DNA of 64,000 bases. Origin: CAZBBC01 sp964489835 (lineage in GTDB: Bacteria; Calditrichota; Calditrichia; JAJRVZ01). Both the position numbers and the translations under genes were made by a program. Positions within the stretch are counted from its first letter, which is position 1. The number at the start of each line of letters is the position of its first letter. Location: assembly GCA_964489835.1 (NCBI GenBank), contig CAZBBC010000009.1:15666-79665 (forward strand), in the 5' to 3' direction. The notes beneath the pieces are model-generated. The model was not told the DNA's origin, searched no databases, and saw nothing but the letters and a program-made list of their open reading frames with translations. Shown here piece by piece: positions 44,978-54,577 of the stretch.

Positions 44978-46411
44978 TTACTTTTTTTCTTTTAACATGC
45001 TTTTAACAAAAACGAATATTGTTTTTCCATTCCGTTTCAGGAAAATTTGTACATACTCGTCACTTGAGTCCGATAGGGCCTGTGTACTTTTTCTAAAATC
45101 ATCCAGATCCCTGATTTCATCGTCATTGATGCGAAGGATCAGATCATTGATATCAATACCCCCGATACTGGCGGCACCTGCATCTTCCACACGTGATACC
45201 CAGACACCTTCAGTGTTAAATTCAAGTTCATTATTAATAATGTAATCCTGGGTCAGTTCTTTTACACCAAGACCAAGTATTTTATTAGAATATTCTTCCG
45301 CCAGGAATCTGCTCTTCGGTGCATGCTCAAGTCGTACGGTCAGATCCTGTGGTTTTTTATGACGTAAAATGCGGATAGGTATATTCCCCTCAGGCAAATC
45401 TCTGATATAAGTTCGAAGAATATCTAAGTTTTTCTTATCGTATCCTGTAAATTGCAGGTCACCAACCGATAGAATAATGTCACCGGGCTTCAAGTTCGCC
45501 TTTTCAGCCGGAGACCCCGGCAAAACTTTATTAATAATAATACCATGCGTATCTATGATATTCCAGTATGCAGCCATATCTTTTTTCAATACCTGCATTT
45601 GAATACCCAGCCAGCTCTTACCACTCCCTTCTTTTTGACTGACTAATGTCGGAGGATTTTTAAGAAGGGGGATAAACTGTGCTGCGGGAATGATCTGAAT
45701 GATCGTTTGGTCATTGTGAGATTCATCGTATTGATATTCATAATTTGAGAAATAGGTATCACTTCGATACACAATACCAATGGCATTTCCAATGGCATTC
45801 ACCACTAATCCACACGACGATAAAGAGCTAATATTTGTCGTAGTCAGAAGTTTCTTTTTTGGTTTCTCGATGACTGCGTTTATATTATGTGCGGTAACGA
45901 TTTTCTCAAAGTCAAACCGATCGTTCAAATGCTGAATAAGAAAGAGAGGATCACCGATGGTACTATTATTCAACGCTTCAAAATTTACAGGTGCTGGCAG
46001 CATTTTATTTTCTATAATTTGAAGAAATGCGATCCGGGATTCTTCATCTTTACCAATAAAACGGGCTTTGAGTTTTTGATCTTGCTTAAAAGAAACAGTA
46101 ATGTCTTCAGGAAGGAGTTGGGTGGACATATAGAACATACTACTCTCCCCGATATCAAGATTTGCCGGATAGATGATATCTGATGTTAAAACCAAACCCT
46201 CTGTATTTACCAGTATACCGGTAATTTTCCGTTTGATTCGGGTTTTATCAGTAATTTCTCCCATTTCAAATTGTGGTTGAAAATATTCTACAAGGCAGAT
46301 ACCTGCCTTTAATTCATTTATATTTTTGGGCCAGGCAGTCATTGCCTCACTTTTTAATAGAGTTATCAGAAGAAACAGGATGGGGATCAAAAGTACGGGT
46401 TTAAGTGGCAT
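44978..46411 (-). CDS. HtrA-like pseudoprotease with two PDZ domains
   Basis: A 477-residue exported protein; ATG 46411 has a perfect AAGGAGG six or seven bases upstream, inside the end of the htrA gene. A trypsin-like domain (about 30-230) aligns with the next gene, but the active site is degraded. The His position (TNNH in HtrA) is Ile79 in LTSDIIYP, and the Asp position (TDLAVL) is Arg126 in SRIAFL. The Ser region is SSLSSCGLVVN, where Ser199 remains but the GNSGG oxyanion loop is gone. Two PDZ domains follow (about 280-370 and 385-470). It is probably a substrate-binding or regulatory partner of the active protease. Confidence 0.85.
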   Translation of the reverse strand: MPLKPVLLIPILFLLITLLKSEAMTAWPKNINELKAGICLVEYFQPQFEMGEITDKTRIKRKITGILVNTEGLVLTSDIIYPANLDIGESSMFYMSTQLLPEDITVSFKQDQKLKARFIGKDEESRIAFLQIIENKMLPAPVNFEALNNSTIGDPLFLIQHLNDRFDFEKIVTAHNINAVIEKPKKKLLTTTNISSLSSCGLVVNAIGNAIGIVYRSDTYFSNYEYQYDESHNDQTIIQIIPAAQFIPLLKNPPTLVSQKEGSGKSWLGIQMQVLKKDMAAYWNIIDTHGIIINKVLPGSPAEKANLKPGDIILSVGDLQFTGYDKKNLDILRTYIRDLPEGNIPIRILRHKKPQDLTVRLEHAPKSRFLAEEYSNKILGLGVKELTQDYIINNELEFNTEGVWVSRVEDAGAASIGGIDINDLILRINDDEIRDLDDFRKSTQALSDSSDEYVQIFLKRNGKTIFVFVKSMLKEKK

Positions 46412-46412
46412 T

Positions 46413-47741
46413 CTATTCCTCCTTAAGTAAGGCAAAGATAAGAGCATTCTTATATGTTAGCTTCAGCATGCGTCCGGGGGGTGGAAGTTGCTTTGTTTTT
46501 TCATAAATTATTTTAAACTGATCAAGAGTATTCACCTGTTCATTCTCAACATAATTAATAACATAGCCTCTAAAAATTTCAGCCTCATCAGCCGGACTGC
46601 CCGATCTGACCCCGCTAACCAGAACCCCCTTTTCATCTTTCAGCTTAAGATTTCTAACGATACGCGGTGTAATTTCTTTGACTGACAGACCCCAACGATC
46701 ACATTCAAACTCATTACCCTCAAATTTACCACGCTTATCCGTTAGTATTTCTGTCGTATGTTTTTCTCCGTTGCGCAGGTAATGAACAGTTATTTTTGAT
46801 CCCACAGGAATCTCAGAAATAAACTTACGTATTTTGGGCAATTCTTCTTTATAAACGGCATTGATGGTCTTATCATCGATTGCATAAACCAGATCACCAG
46901 GTTTTAGGCCGGCTATTTCACCGGGCGAATCTTTGTCTACATTAGAAATTAGAACGCCCGCCAGATTCAAATCTTTCTTATATTTCCGGTAATCTTTAAT
47001 CTCCTGCCATTCAATCCCTGTGTCAGAGCGTTTGACAATCTTATCCTTTAATATGCGATCTATGACCAGTTTAGCTGTATTTATCGGTATTGCAAATCCA
47101 AGATTTTCTCCAAAAAAAATAGCCCGGGCATTGATCCCAACAACTTCTCCCTCAATATTTATTAAAGGCCCGCCGCTATTTCCAGGATTAATGGCCGCGT
47201 CCGTTTGGATCCACAAATTGTAAGGTGACACCATTTCATCGCTATCCTCGAAGTATCGATCAATGGAAGATATAACACCCAGAGAGAGTGAGCGGCTTAA
47301 TCCGAGAGGAGAACCGAGCGCCATGACAATCTCTCCTACTTCGAGACTGTCACTATCACCAAATTTGGCGTACGAAACGGTATTATAATCTTTTTTACTC
47401 AGGTCCAGCTTTAAGACAGCCAGATCGGTCAAGGCGTCCAATCCGACAACCTCGGCAGGAACCTCATCACGGTTGGCCAGCGTACAGAAAACATAACGGG
47501 CTTTTTCGGCAACATGATTATTGGTTAAAATGTAACCATCCGGACTGATAATAATACCAGAGCCTGTTACCTGGACTTTTATACTTTTTCCATCTGCAAA
47601 AATTTCCTTTACCGGCTCGATGTGTACCAGGGCCGGGAGTACTTTATTCTTTGCGTCAAGGATTTGTTTCTGCAGATTTGATGAGGCAGACCCGACACAA
47701 ACATATATAAATAAAAGAATAATTATTTTGAAATATCTCAT
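46413..47741 (-). CDS. HtrA/DegP-family serine protease with two PDZ domains
   Basis: A 442-residue periplasmic quality-control protease. A signal peptide (residues 1-20) is followed by a chymotrypsin-like domain with an intact triad: His76 in LTNNHVAEK, Asp106 in LTDLAVLKLD and Ser189 in AAINPGNSGGPLIN. Two PDZ domains follow (about 245-330 and 360-430). Length fits DegP/DegQ-type proteins. One base separates its TAG from the pseudoprotease ATG, so the two are translationally coupled and probably made in equal amounts. Confidence 0.93.
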   Translation of the reverse strand: MRYFKIIILLFIYVCVGSASSNLQKQILDAKNKVLPALVHIEPVKEIFADGKSIKVQVTGSGIIISPDGYILTNNHVAEKARYVFCTLANRDEVPAEVVGLDALTDLAVLKLDLSKKDYNTVSYAKFGDSDSLEVGEIVMALGSPLGLSRSLSLGVISSIDRYFEDSDEMVSPYNLWIQTDAAINPGNSGGPLINIEGEVVGINARAIFFGENLGFAIPINTAKLVIDRILKDKIVKRSDTGIEWQEIKDYRKYKKDLNLAGVLISNVDKDSPGEIAGLKPGDLVYAIDDKTINAVYKEELPKIRKFISEIPVGSKITVHYLRNGEKHTTEILTDKRGKFEGNEFECDRWGLSVKEITPRIVRNLKLKDEKGVLVSGVRSGSPADEAEIFRGYVINYVENEQVNTLDQFKIIYEKTKQLPPPGRMLKLTYKNALIFALLKEE

Positions 47742-47943
47742 AAAATAGTCTTCCTATTAATTAAAATTAAGTTAAATCTTATAAATTTATCGTAATTTGG
47801 GCAGGAATCAAAAGGTAAATTTAATTATTCGCCGGATTTCCTTAAATTTGAATAGTCCCTGGATTTTTCAACGGAGATAAATAAATTATAAGAATTCAGG
47901 TTTAGAAGAAGAAATAGTTCCGACTATATGGACTGAGGACGAT

Positions 47944-49767
47944 ATGATCAGAAAAATGTTTTTATTTGTATTGACGGTGAGCACGATTTCGATAGCATTT
48001 GCCGGGCAGGGTGATCAACCTTTTGATAGTCAGGCAGATATTTTACAGGCCAGGATAATCTTACCGGCAGAAGCTTTAATGAAGCAGCAAAGTTTTTATC
48101 TGCTGGTTGAAGTGGCTATTATGGAGGGTTGGCATATTAATTCGAATGAACCGCTGGAAGACTATCTCATTGCCACAGAAATCCAATTTGCAGATGTTGA
48201 AGGGATAACTTTCGGCAAGGTTCGCTATATCGAACCTGAACTGAAAAAATTCTTATTTTCAAATACAAAGATGTCGGTTTACGAAGGCAAGATATATGGA
48301 TTGACAACAATTACCATTTCGCCTGAATTTAGGGGAACTGAACTTAAGATCAGCGGCACGGTTTATTATCAGGCATGTAACGACGAGAGTTGTCTGGCAC
48401 CGAATAACTATCCATTCGAAATCCTGACACCGGTATTAGAGCGCGGTATGCCGAGAACCGAAATTAACAAAGAAATCTTTCAATCAATTTTACCTCATTT
48501 CCAGACGGATATCAGGGAAGAGGACGATAACCAGTTTTCGCGTGTTATCAGGGAAAGCAGTTTGCTCTATACTTTTATTTTTATATTTCTAGGAGGCTTG
48601 GCTTTAAATCTAACGCCTTGTGTTTATCCATTGATTCCGATCACGATCAGTTATTTTGGGGGTCAAAGTGAAGGTAATAAAAAAGGCCTTGTATTCCGCG
48701 CTATCATTTATGTATTGGGAATGTCGATCACTTATTCTGTTTTAGGTGTCCTGGCATCTTTGACTGGAGATTTGCTCGGTAGCGCGCTTCAAAACCCACT
48801 GGTATTAATATTTGTTGCTTTAGTCCTGGTAGGGCTGGCGCTAAGTATGTTTGGATTATATGAAATCCGCGTTCCACAATCTCTGGCATTGCTGGGAGGT
48901 AAAAACCGGGCCGGGTATATCGGCACCCTTTTTATGGGACTAACGGTTGGGCTGATAGCGGCGCCTTGTATTGGTCCTTTTGTTCTGGGACTCCTTACCT
49001 ATGTTGGCGATCTTGGGGATCCGATCATTGGATTCTGGATGTTCTTTGTCCTGGCCATGGGATTGGGCACACCATTTCTTATTCTGGGTATTTTTTCCGG
49101 AGCTGCCAGCCGTCTTCCACGCTCCGGAGCCTGGATGGTATGGGTGCGGAATATATTCGGATTTGTACTGATCGGAATGGCTGTCTATTTTCTTGAACCT
49201 CTCTTTCCTTCAAAACAATTATATTTCTATACCCTGGCAGTCCTGTCCCTGGCGGCTGGTATCTATTTAGGCTGGTTAGATAAAAATAAAGGATCAAAAT
49301 CATTCAATCTTACAAAGTATATTATAGGCCTGGTATTTATCCTGTTAGCTGTTTTTATTGTTTTACCAGCCGAATCTGAATCCACTGAGAATATTTCCTG
49401 GCAGCCCTATTCTCCGGAAGAATTACAGCGTGCCAGAGAAATGGAAAAGCCGGTGATCATAGATTTTTATGCCGATTGGTGTATCCCCTGTAAAGAAATG
49501 GATATCATTACTTTTAGTGATGAGCAGGTGATTACACAGGCAAAAAATTTTGTAACGATTAAAGCCGATCTAACCCATTATGAGTCAGAACAGACCAATA
49601 GCCTGAGAGAAAAATATAAAATTAAAGGTGTACCGACGATTGTTTTTCTGACAGCTGATGGTGTGGAATTGAACAATATCCGATTGGTTGAATTTGAAGA
49701 AGCGGATCAATTTTTGCAGAGAATGCGGACAGCATTAAATGGCCGAAATCTTGATGAAAAGCGATGA
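47944..49767 (+). CDS. dsbD: Thiol:disulfide interchange protein DsbD
   Basis: Carries reducing power across the inner membrane. At 607 residues all three parts are present. The periplasmic alpha domain has the Cys pair YYQACNDESCLAP. The membrane domain of eight helices has LNLTPCVYPLIPI and LIAAPCIGPFVLG. The C-terminal thioredoxin gamma domain has IDFYADWCIPCKEMD. A signal peptide (1-20) and a ribosome site GAGGA precede it. It is divergent from htrA. The TlpA-like protein at 57.7 kb could be one of its clients. Confidence 0.95.
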   Translation: MIRKMFLFVLTVSTISIAFAGQGDQPFDSQADILQARIILPAEALMKQQSFYLLVEVAIMEGWHINSNEPLEDYLIATEIQFADVEGITFGKVRYIEPELKKFLFSNTKMSVYEGKIYGLTTITISPEFRGTELKISGTVYYQACNDESCLAPNNYPFEILTPVLERGMPRTEINKEIFQSILPHFQTDIREEDDNQFSRVIRESSLLYTFIFIFLGGLALNLTPCVYPLIPITISYFGGQSEGNKKGLVFRAIIYVLGMSITYSVLGVLASLTGDLLGSALQNPLVLIFVALVLVGLALSMFGLYEIRVPQSLALLGGKNRAGYIGTLFMGLTVGLIAAPCIGPFVLGLLTYVGDLGDPIIGFWMFFVLAMGLGTPFLILGIFSGAASRLPRSGAWMVWVRNIFGFVLIGMAVYFLEPLFPSKQLYFYTLAVLSLAAGIYLGWLDKNKGSKSFNLTKYIIGLVFILLAVFIVLPAESESTENISWQPYSPEELQRAREMEKPVIIDFYADWCIPCKEMDIITFSDEQVITQAKNFVTIKADLTHYESEQTNSLREKYKIKGVPTIVFLTADGVELNNIRLVEFEEADQFLQRMRTALNGRNLDEKR

Positions 49768-49777
49768 GGGGATCAAT

Positions 49778-50143
49778 CTACTGGCGGGCGAAAGATACTT
49801 TAAATTGAATATATTTGCCGGATTGATGGATTTTGTCAAGCGTTCCCTTATAAGCCTTAAGAGCACCAGCCAACTCTGTGCTGACTTCCGGTAACTCCGA
49901 TTTGTCGGTATAACCCATAAAACTGAGCAAATAATCAGTACTGCGTAGATCCAGAGAAATCTCCAGGGGGGACTCGGATAATTGGTTTAGATAATTTATT
50001 AGATAGTTGATCACTTTTACCAGTGGTTTTGGATCCGCAGTCTCAAAAACACAGCCTTCATCGAGGATTAGATTTGCGTTGAATTCTTTATTCTCTTTTA
50101 TTAAAATAATCAATCTCTTCAAATCTACTCTACTATCAGACAT
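49778..50143 (-). CDS. Small hypothetical protein, possibly a reduced GHKL ATPase-like domain
   Basis: 121 residues from ATG 50143, chosen because AGGAG lies six bases upstream; a longer frame to 50239 adds 32 residues without a ribosome site. The sequence FETADPKPLVKVINYLINYLNQL resembles the N-box helix of histidine kinases without the usual Asn-x-x-x-Asn set, followed by beta strands (LEISLDLRSTDYLLSFMG; YIQFKVSF). G-boxes are missing. So it may be a structural relative with no ATP binding, or unrelated. It is convergent with dsbD. Confidence 0.55.
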   Translation of the reverse strand: MSDSRVDLKRLIILIKENKEFNANLILDEGCVFETADPKPLVKVINYLINYLNQLSESPLEISLDLRSTDYLLSFMGYTDKSELPEVSTELAGALKAYKGTLDKIHQSGKYIQFKVSFARQ

Positions 50144-50375
50144 AGGATGCTCCTGCAAAACGTTTATAATAAATTGACCAGGCGCGAGGATAAACTCTCG
50201 GTGAAAGTATTTACACAGCGTATCCGAAAAAATAACCATGATTCATGTATATAGCAAATGATAATTTAATCCGGTTAAAAATATTATTACTTTGAATTAT
50301 TGTAAAGTTCTTGTATCATATATGGTTAGATGATATATACAGCAACAGAAACAACCCTTATTTCATGACGATGCT

Positions 50376-50867
50376 ATGAAAGCATATTGTTCACTCATTA
50401 TTTTTTTATTTTTGTTTTTATGTGTTTTTCCTGCCTGTGATCACGGTTTGAGTCCAACGGCTGAAATAACCGGGATAACAGGTTCTATTAGCTATCTCAA
50501 TTGGCCGCCTCCTGACAGTCTCTTTGATCTGCGTCTGGTTGTTTTTAAAAATTATCCTCCGGACAGTATTTTCCTGGAAGTTTTGACCGGTAATGCAATC
50601 GTTTATCCCGGCTTAGGCTCTCCCGGACTACCTGTGAATGTAGAAATGACTGTTTTTGAAATGGGATTAGATCCGGGAGAATATGAGTATGTCGTCGTTG
50701 CTCAACAATTCGGTCCTAATGTAAAAGCGGACTGGCGGGCAGTCGGGCAGTATGATACTATTTTATCCGATAGTCTGCCGACAGCCATTACCATATCCCA
50801 GGGTAAGTTATTAAAAGAAATAAATATTCTGGTGGATTTTAACCATTTACCACCACAGCCGTTTTAA
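50376..50867 (+). CDS. Small lipoprotein upstream of a TonB receptor
   Basis: 163 residues with a lipoprotein signal (lipobox FPAC, Cys21). The remaining beta-rich part (ITGSISYLNWPPPDSLFDLR; EYEYVVVAQQFGP) has the look of a single Ig-like or carboxypeptidase-regulatory-type sandwich. It ends 55 bases before the TonB-dependent receptor gene and is probably in the same operon. It might serve as the surface or periplasmic partner of that receptor. No family name can be given with certainty. Confidence 0.72.
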   Translation: MKAYCSLIIFLFLFLCVFPACDHGLSPTAEITGITGSISYLNWPPPDSLFDLRLVVFKNYPPDSIFLEVLTGNAIVYPGLGSPGLPVNVEMTVFEMGLDPGEYEYVVVAQQFGPNVKADWRAVGQYDTILSDSLPTAITISQGKLLKEINILVDFNHLPPQPF

Positions 50868-50922
50868 ATCTGAAAAATTTAACGACCAATGTGTAAATAG
50901 AATCTAACTTTTTATTGATATT

Positions 50923-53118
50923 ATGATGAACCGATTCGTTTGCTTTCTGACCATTAGTATGTTTTTAATCCATCCACTGGTTGCAGGACCTGGTGTCATC
51001 AAGGGAAAAATTCTTGATGGTAAAGGAAATCCTCTGGAGTCGGCAAATGTCTATTTGAAAGGCACGGTCATGGGTGCAGCAACCAATGATCAGGGAAGAT
51101 TTGAGATCGTAAATGCTCCTTCGGGTAATTTTATATTAACGATTTCGATGATTGGTTTTCAATTGCAGGAAATTCCAATTTCCGTACAAGAAAAGGACAT
51201 GGATCTGGGATCTGTTAAGTTAACAGCTATTGCCCTCCAGTCGCAACCAATCATTGTAACAGCCGGAAGACAAGAGCAACTGTTACAGGATGTACCCGTG
51301 AGTATAGGAAATGTAACCTCTGAAGAAATTGAATATCGCAATGCGGTCAGTGTTAACGATGCTTTACAATATGTGTCAGGATTGAATTTAACCGGTTCAC
51401 AAATCAATATCCGTGGTTCCAGTGGTTATAGCCGTGGCGTTGGAAGCCGGGTTTTAATGCTTCTGGATGGGATCCCCTATATGACAGGAGATACAAAAGA
51501 AACAAAATTTGAATCTTTACAGATTAATCAGGTGGACAGAATTGAGATCGTGAAGGGTGCCGGATCAGCTCTTTATGGATCCAGTGCTATCGGTGGCGTT
51601 ATAAATGTCATCAGTAAAAGAATTGAACCAGCACCATTGCTGAATGTCCAGTTATATGGAGGATCTTATGCTGATGCTTATTATTCGCAATGGAAATGGA
51701 CGGATAAGACCCGCCTTTTGAGCGGTGTAAAATTTGCCTATTCAAATAAACCCGGAAAGATAGGATTTCGTATCGGAGCCTCACATGATCAGAATGATAG
51801 CTATAAGAAAAATGATTGGATGAAGCGCTATTATTTAAGCGGCATGCTGACCATAGAGATCTCTCCTTTTCAGGAGTTACGTTTTTCAACCACTTATATG
51901 GCCCGAAATGGTGCAAATTTTCTTTATTGGAAAAATCTTTTGAATGCTCTTGTTCCGCCCGACGACCAGCTGGATGATAAAGTGGAATCGCAGCGTTGGC
52001 ATATTTCGGCTGACTACCGCCATGTGTTGGATCATGACCGTTTTTATACCGCTAAAATTATTTGGTATCGGAATCGATTTGATGATAATATTGGAGAGGA
52101 AGAAAATCTGGAGGGCAACCAGTCTGTCTCCGATTATTGGGATGGTGAATTTCAGTACAATTTTACATTGGAGAGGCACCAGCTCACGTTAGGCCTTGAG
52201 ACCAATACCAGCCAGGTTTCTTCCAATATTTTTAGTGATAAGACCGGCCAGAGTGGGGCACTATTTGTTCAGGATGAATTTAAATGGAGAGAGGTTCTGG
52301 CGGTTATACCAGGATTCCGGGTGGATTACTTTTCTCTTGAAAATGTCGGCAACGACTTTCAGATAAATCCTAAAATTGGCATCGTTTACAAACCGTGGGA
52401 AAGATCGGCATTCAGAGGATCAGCCGGCAGGGGATTTCGGGCACCCTCGATTGCTGAAGTTTTTACGAATACCACAGCCAGTGGATTGAAAGTAATTCCA
52501 AATCTGGCATTGAAGGCCGAGCACAGTTTTTCAGGCGAGTTGGGATATAATCATTTTCTTGGAAAAAAGATCTTTTTCGATCTGGCGGTTTTTTACAATC
52601 GCTTTTGGGATCTGATCGAAGGAACATTTAATAAAGAAGCAAATATACAATTTCAAAATATAACCAACGCCAGAAGTATCGGCTGCGAAATGGATTTTAG
52701 TCTGAGCACATGGGATGACCGCATTTATTATAATTTTGGCTATACTTTTGTCGATGCACGAAAAATTATTTACGAAAAAGGTAAGAGTGATATTAGCGAT
52801 TATTTAACCTTCCGCCCCCGTCATTTATTCTACACCCAGGCTCGTTTCAGTTGGGACGATTTCCAGATAGGCACCGATTACCGTTTTATCAGTGCCTGGG
52901 ATAAAATTGATGAAAATCTGAAAATTATCAATGATTACGATAAGCGTGTGCCGGCACATATTTTAGATTTGCGATTTATATATTCATTCTTCTTAGCAGA
53001 ACATTCTTTAAAAACTTCTTTTCAAATTAATAATTTGTTGCAGTATCATTATGTTGATCTCGTCGGATCAATTGCTCCGACCAGGCAATTTGTTCTTACC
53101 CTCTCAGGAGATTTTTGA
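50923..53118 (+). CDS. TonB-dependent outer membrane receptor with CarboxypepD_reg-like domain
   Basis: A 731-residue receptor. A signal peptide (1-20) is followed by a CarboxypepD_reg-like domain (VIKGKILDGKGNPLESANVY; GRFEIVNAPSGNF; about 23-105). The plug domain (about 115-235) has NVTSEEIEYRNAVSVNDAL, INIRGSSGYSRGVGSR and GSALYGSSAIGGVINVIS. A beta barrel ends in LTLSGDF with terminal Phe. The short size and BtuB-like plug suggest a cobalamin, haem or siderophore type rather than a SusC glycan receptor. The ligand is unknown. Confidence 0.92.
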   Translation: MMNRFVCFLTISMFLIHPLVAGPGVIKGKILDGKGNPLESANVYLKGTVMGAATNDQGRFEIVNAPSGNFILTISMIGFQLQEIPISVQEKDMDLGSVKLTAIALQSQPIIVTAGRQEQLLQDVPVSIGNVTSEEIEYRNAVSVNDALQYVSGLNLTGSQINIRGSSGYSRGVGSRVLMLLDGIPYMTGDTKETKFESLQINQVDRIEIVKGAGSALYGSSAIGGVINVISKRIEPAPLLNVQLYGGSYADAYYSQWKWTDKTRLLSGVKFAYSNKPGKIGFRIGASHDQNDSYKKNDWMKRYYLSGMLTIEISPFQELRFSTTYMARNGANFLYWKNLLNALVPPDDQLDDKVESQRWHISADYRHVLDHDRFYTAKIIWYRNRFDDNIGEEENLEGNQSVSDYWDGEFQYNFTLERHQLTLGLETNTSQVSSNIFSDKTGQSGALFVQDEFKWREVLAVIPGFRVDYFSLENVGNDFQINPKIGIVYKPWERSAFRGSAGRGFRAPSIAEVFTNTTASGLKVIPNLALKAEHSFSGELGYNHFLGKKIFFDLAVFYNRFWDLIEGTFNKEANIQFQNITNARSIGCEMDFSLSTWDDRIYYNFGYTFVDARKIIYEKGKSDISDYLTFRPRHLFYTQARFSWDDFQIGTDYRFISAWDKIDENLKIINDYDKRVPAHILDLRFIYSFFLAEHSLKTSFQINNLLQYHYVDLVGSIAPTRQFVLTLSGDF

Positions 53119-53148
53119 GCCGGGACATGCTTATGTCGGACATTTTTT

Positions 53149-54333
53149 ATGAAACATTTTCTTCGATTGCAGAAAAAAGCAGCGCTTAAAGTCATTGGTT
53201 TGATGTCCGGTACTTCCTGTGACGGCGTCGATCTGGCACTGATCGAAATAACAGGGTCGGGCACTTCAACCCAATTTCAACTGATTGAATCCTTTCACCA
53301 ATCCTATACTTCCGCACAGAAAAAGGGGCTTTTGTCTCTATTGACGAATGGTATGGGCGATGTAAAGTCTGTTAGTCAGGCTAATTTTTATCTGGCCCGT
53401 CTTTGGGCGACGGGAATAAAAAAGATGTTGATGACAGCTAAGATTCCTATCAGTGACGTTGATCTGATCGGAAGCCACGGTCATACGTTTTATCATCAAC
53501 CGGAAAGTGTTAATTTCATAGATAAGAAAATATCTTCAACATTACAGATCGGCGATCCGTCGGTTCTTGCGCAACTTACAGGAGTTACAACCATTGGTGA
53601 TTTTCGGGTGGCGGATGTAGCGATGGAAGGACAGGGAGCACCCTTGGTTCCCTATGTTGATTGGCTGTTATTTTCAAAATTGAAAAGAAATATATTAATA
53701 TTGAATATTGGCGGTATTGCTAACTTTACGTATGTTCCCGCAAGTGGTAAAAAAGAGAATGTTCTCGCCTTTGATACCGGCCCCGGCAATATGCTCATCG
53801 ACCAATTAATGCAGCGCTTGTATGAGCTGCCCTATGATAAAAATGGTAATAAGGCATTTCGCGGTCAGTTTTCGGATAAATTATTTAAATACTTACAAAA
53901 GATAGATCCATTTCCCGGGAAAGTGCCGCCAAAATCAACCGGACGGGAACATTATGGTAAAGAATTTATTATTACTTTACTGAAAAAAGGATTGCGCTGG
54001 CGAATACAGGAGCCGGATGTGATACATACCGTCTCAAAATATACCGCATATACCATCTGGCAGGCTTCCGAGATGTTTATCAAAAAGGAAATACAAGACC
54101 TTTATGTCAGTGGAGGTGGCAGTCATAATAATTTTATCATGAAATCGCTGGCAGAGTATTTCCCTGGAACAACGATAAAAAGCTCCGGTGATATTGGTAT
54201 CGATGAGGATTTTAAGGAAGCGATCTGTTTTGCGATTCTGGCCAATGAGTTGATCAGGGGAAATAGAACCAATCTGCCGCGTGTAACCGGCGCCCGGAGA
54301 CCGGCCTATCTGGGAAAAATCTGCCCGGCCTGA
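53149..54333 (+). CDS. anmK: Anhydro-N-acetylmuramic acid kinase
   Basis: Phosphorylates and opens 1,6-anhydro-MurNAc from peptidoglycan turnover, giving MurNAc-6-phosphate. At 394 residues the length is normal. The N-terminal GLMSGTSCDGVDLALIE is diagnostic. IGSHGHTFYH, TTIGDFRVADVAMEGQGAPL, LNIGGIANFTYV, FDTGPGNMLID and VSGGGSHNNFIM complete the ASKHA fold and sugar site. It begins 30 bases after the TonB receptor stop, with no clear ribosome site. Confidence 0.95.
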   Translation: MKHFLRLQKKAALKVIGLMSGTSCDGVDLALIEITGSGTSTQFQLIESFHQSYTSAQKKGLLSLLTNGMGDVKSVSQANFYLARLWATGIKKMLMTAKIPISDVDLIGSHGHTFYHQPESVNFIDKKISSTLQIGDPSVLAQLTGVTTIGDFRVADVAMEGQGAPLVPYVDWLLFSKLKRNILILNIGGIANFTYVPASGKKENVLAFDTGPGNMLIDQLMQRLYELPYDKNGNKAFRGQFSDKLFKYLQKIDPFPGKVPPKSTGREHYGKEFIITLLKKGLRWRIQEPDVIHTVSKYTAYTIWQASEMFIKKEIQDLYVSGGGSHNNFIMKSLAEYFPGTTIKSSGDIGIDEDFKEAICFAILANELIRGNRTNLPRVTGARRPAYLGKICPA

Positions 54334-54375
54334 TAGGAACAATGAGAAATTTATAAATTATTTCGGTTAAATAAA

Positions 54376-54417
54376 AAAGCATCATTATCCGGATGATTGT
54401 CCGGACAATGATGCTTT
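54376..54417 (-). terminator. Strong hairpin terminator between convergent genes
   Basis: AAAGCATCATTATCCGGA (54376-54393) pairs with 54400-54417 at 17 of 18 positions around a 6-base loop. On the minus strand the stem is followed by TTTATTTAACC, extending the T-run of the stem. On the plus strand no T-run follows. It could serve the SGNH lipoprotein gene and, less well, anmK. Confidence 0.65.
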
Positions 54418-54490
54418 GCCTCCCATAGGTAAAAACAACTATTTCATGAGTGTCTAGCTTAAATTGCCAGATGAAAAACTCATCCCCCAG

Positions 54491-54515
54491 CCCCTTCTCT
54501 TGAGAAGAGAAGGGG
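54491..54515. repeat. CCCCTTCTCTT hairpin repeat
   Basis: An 11-base arm CCCCTTCTCTT and its exact complement flank GAG. The leader text ACTCATCCCCCAGCCCCTTC is the form seen in widespread intergenic repeats of many bacterial phyla (from memory). It is a different family from the AACCACGAAG repeats. Confidence 0.75.
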
Positions 54516-54577
54516 AGCAGAATCCGATATATGTTTGCTACAAATATTATGAAATCCTTTTATCTGACCCGGTCGAC

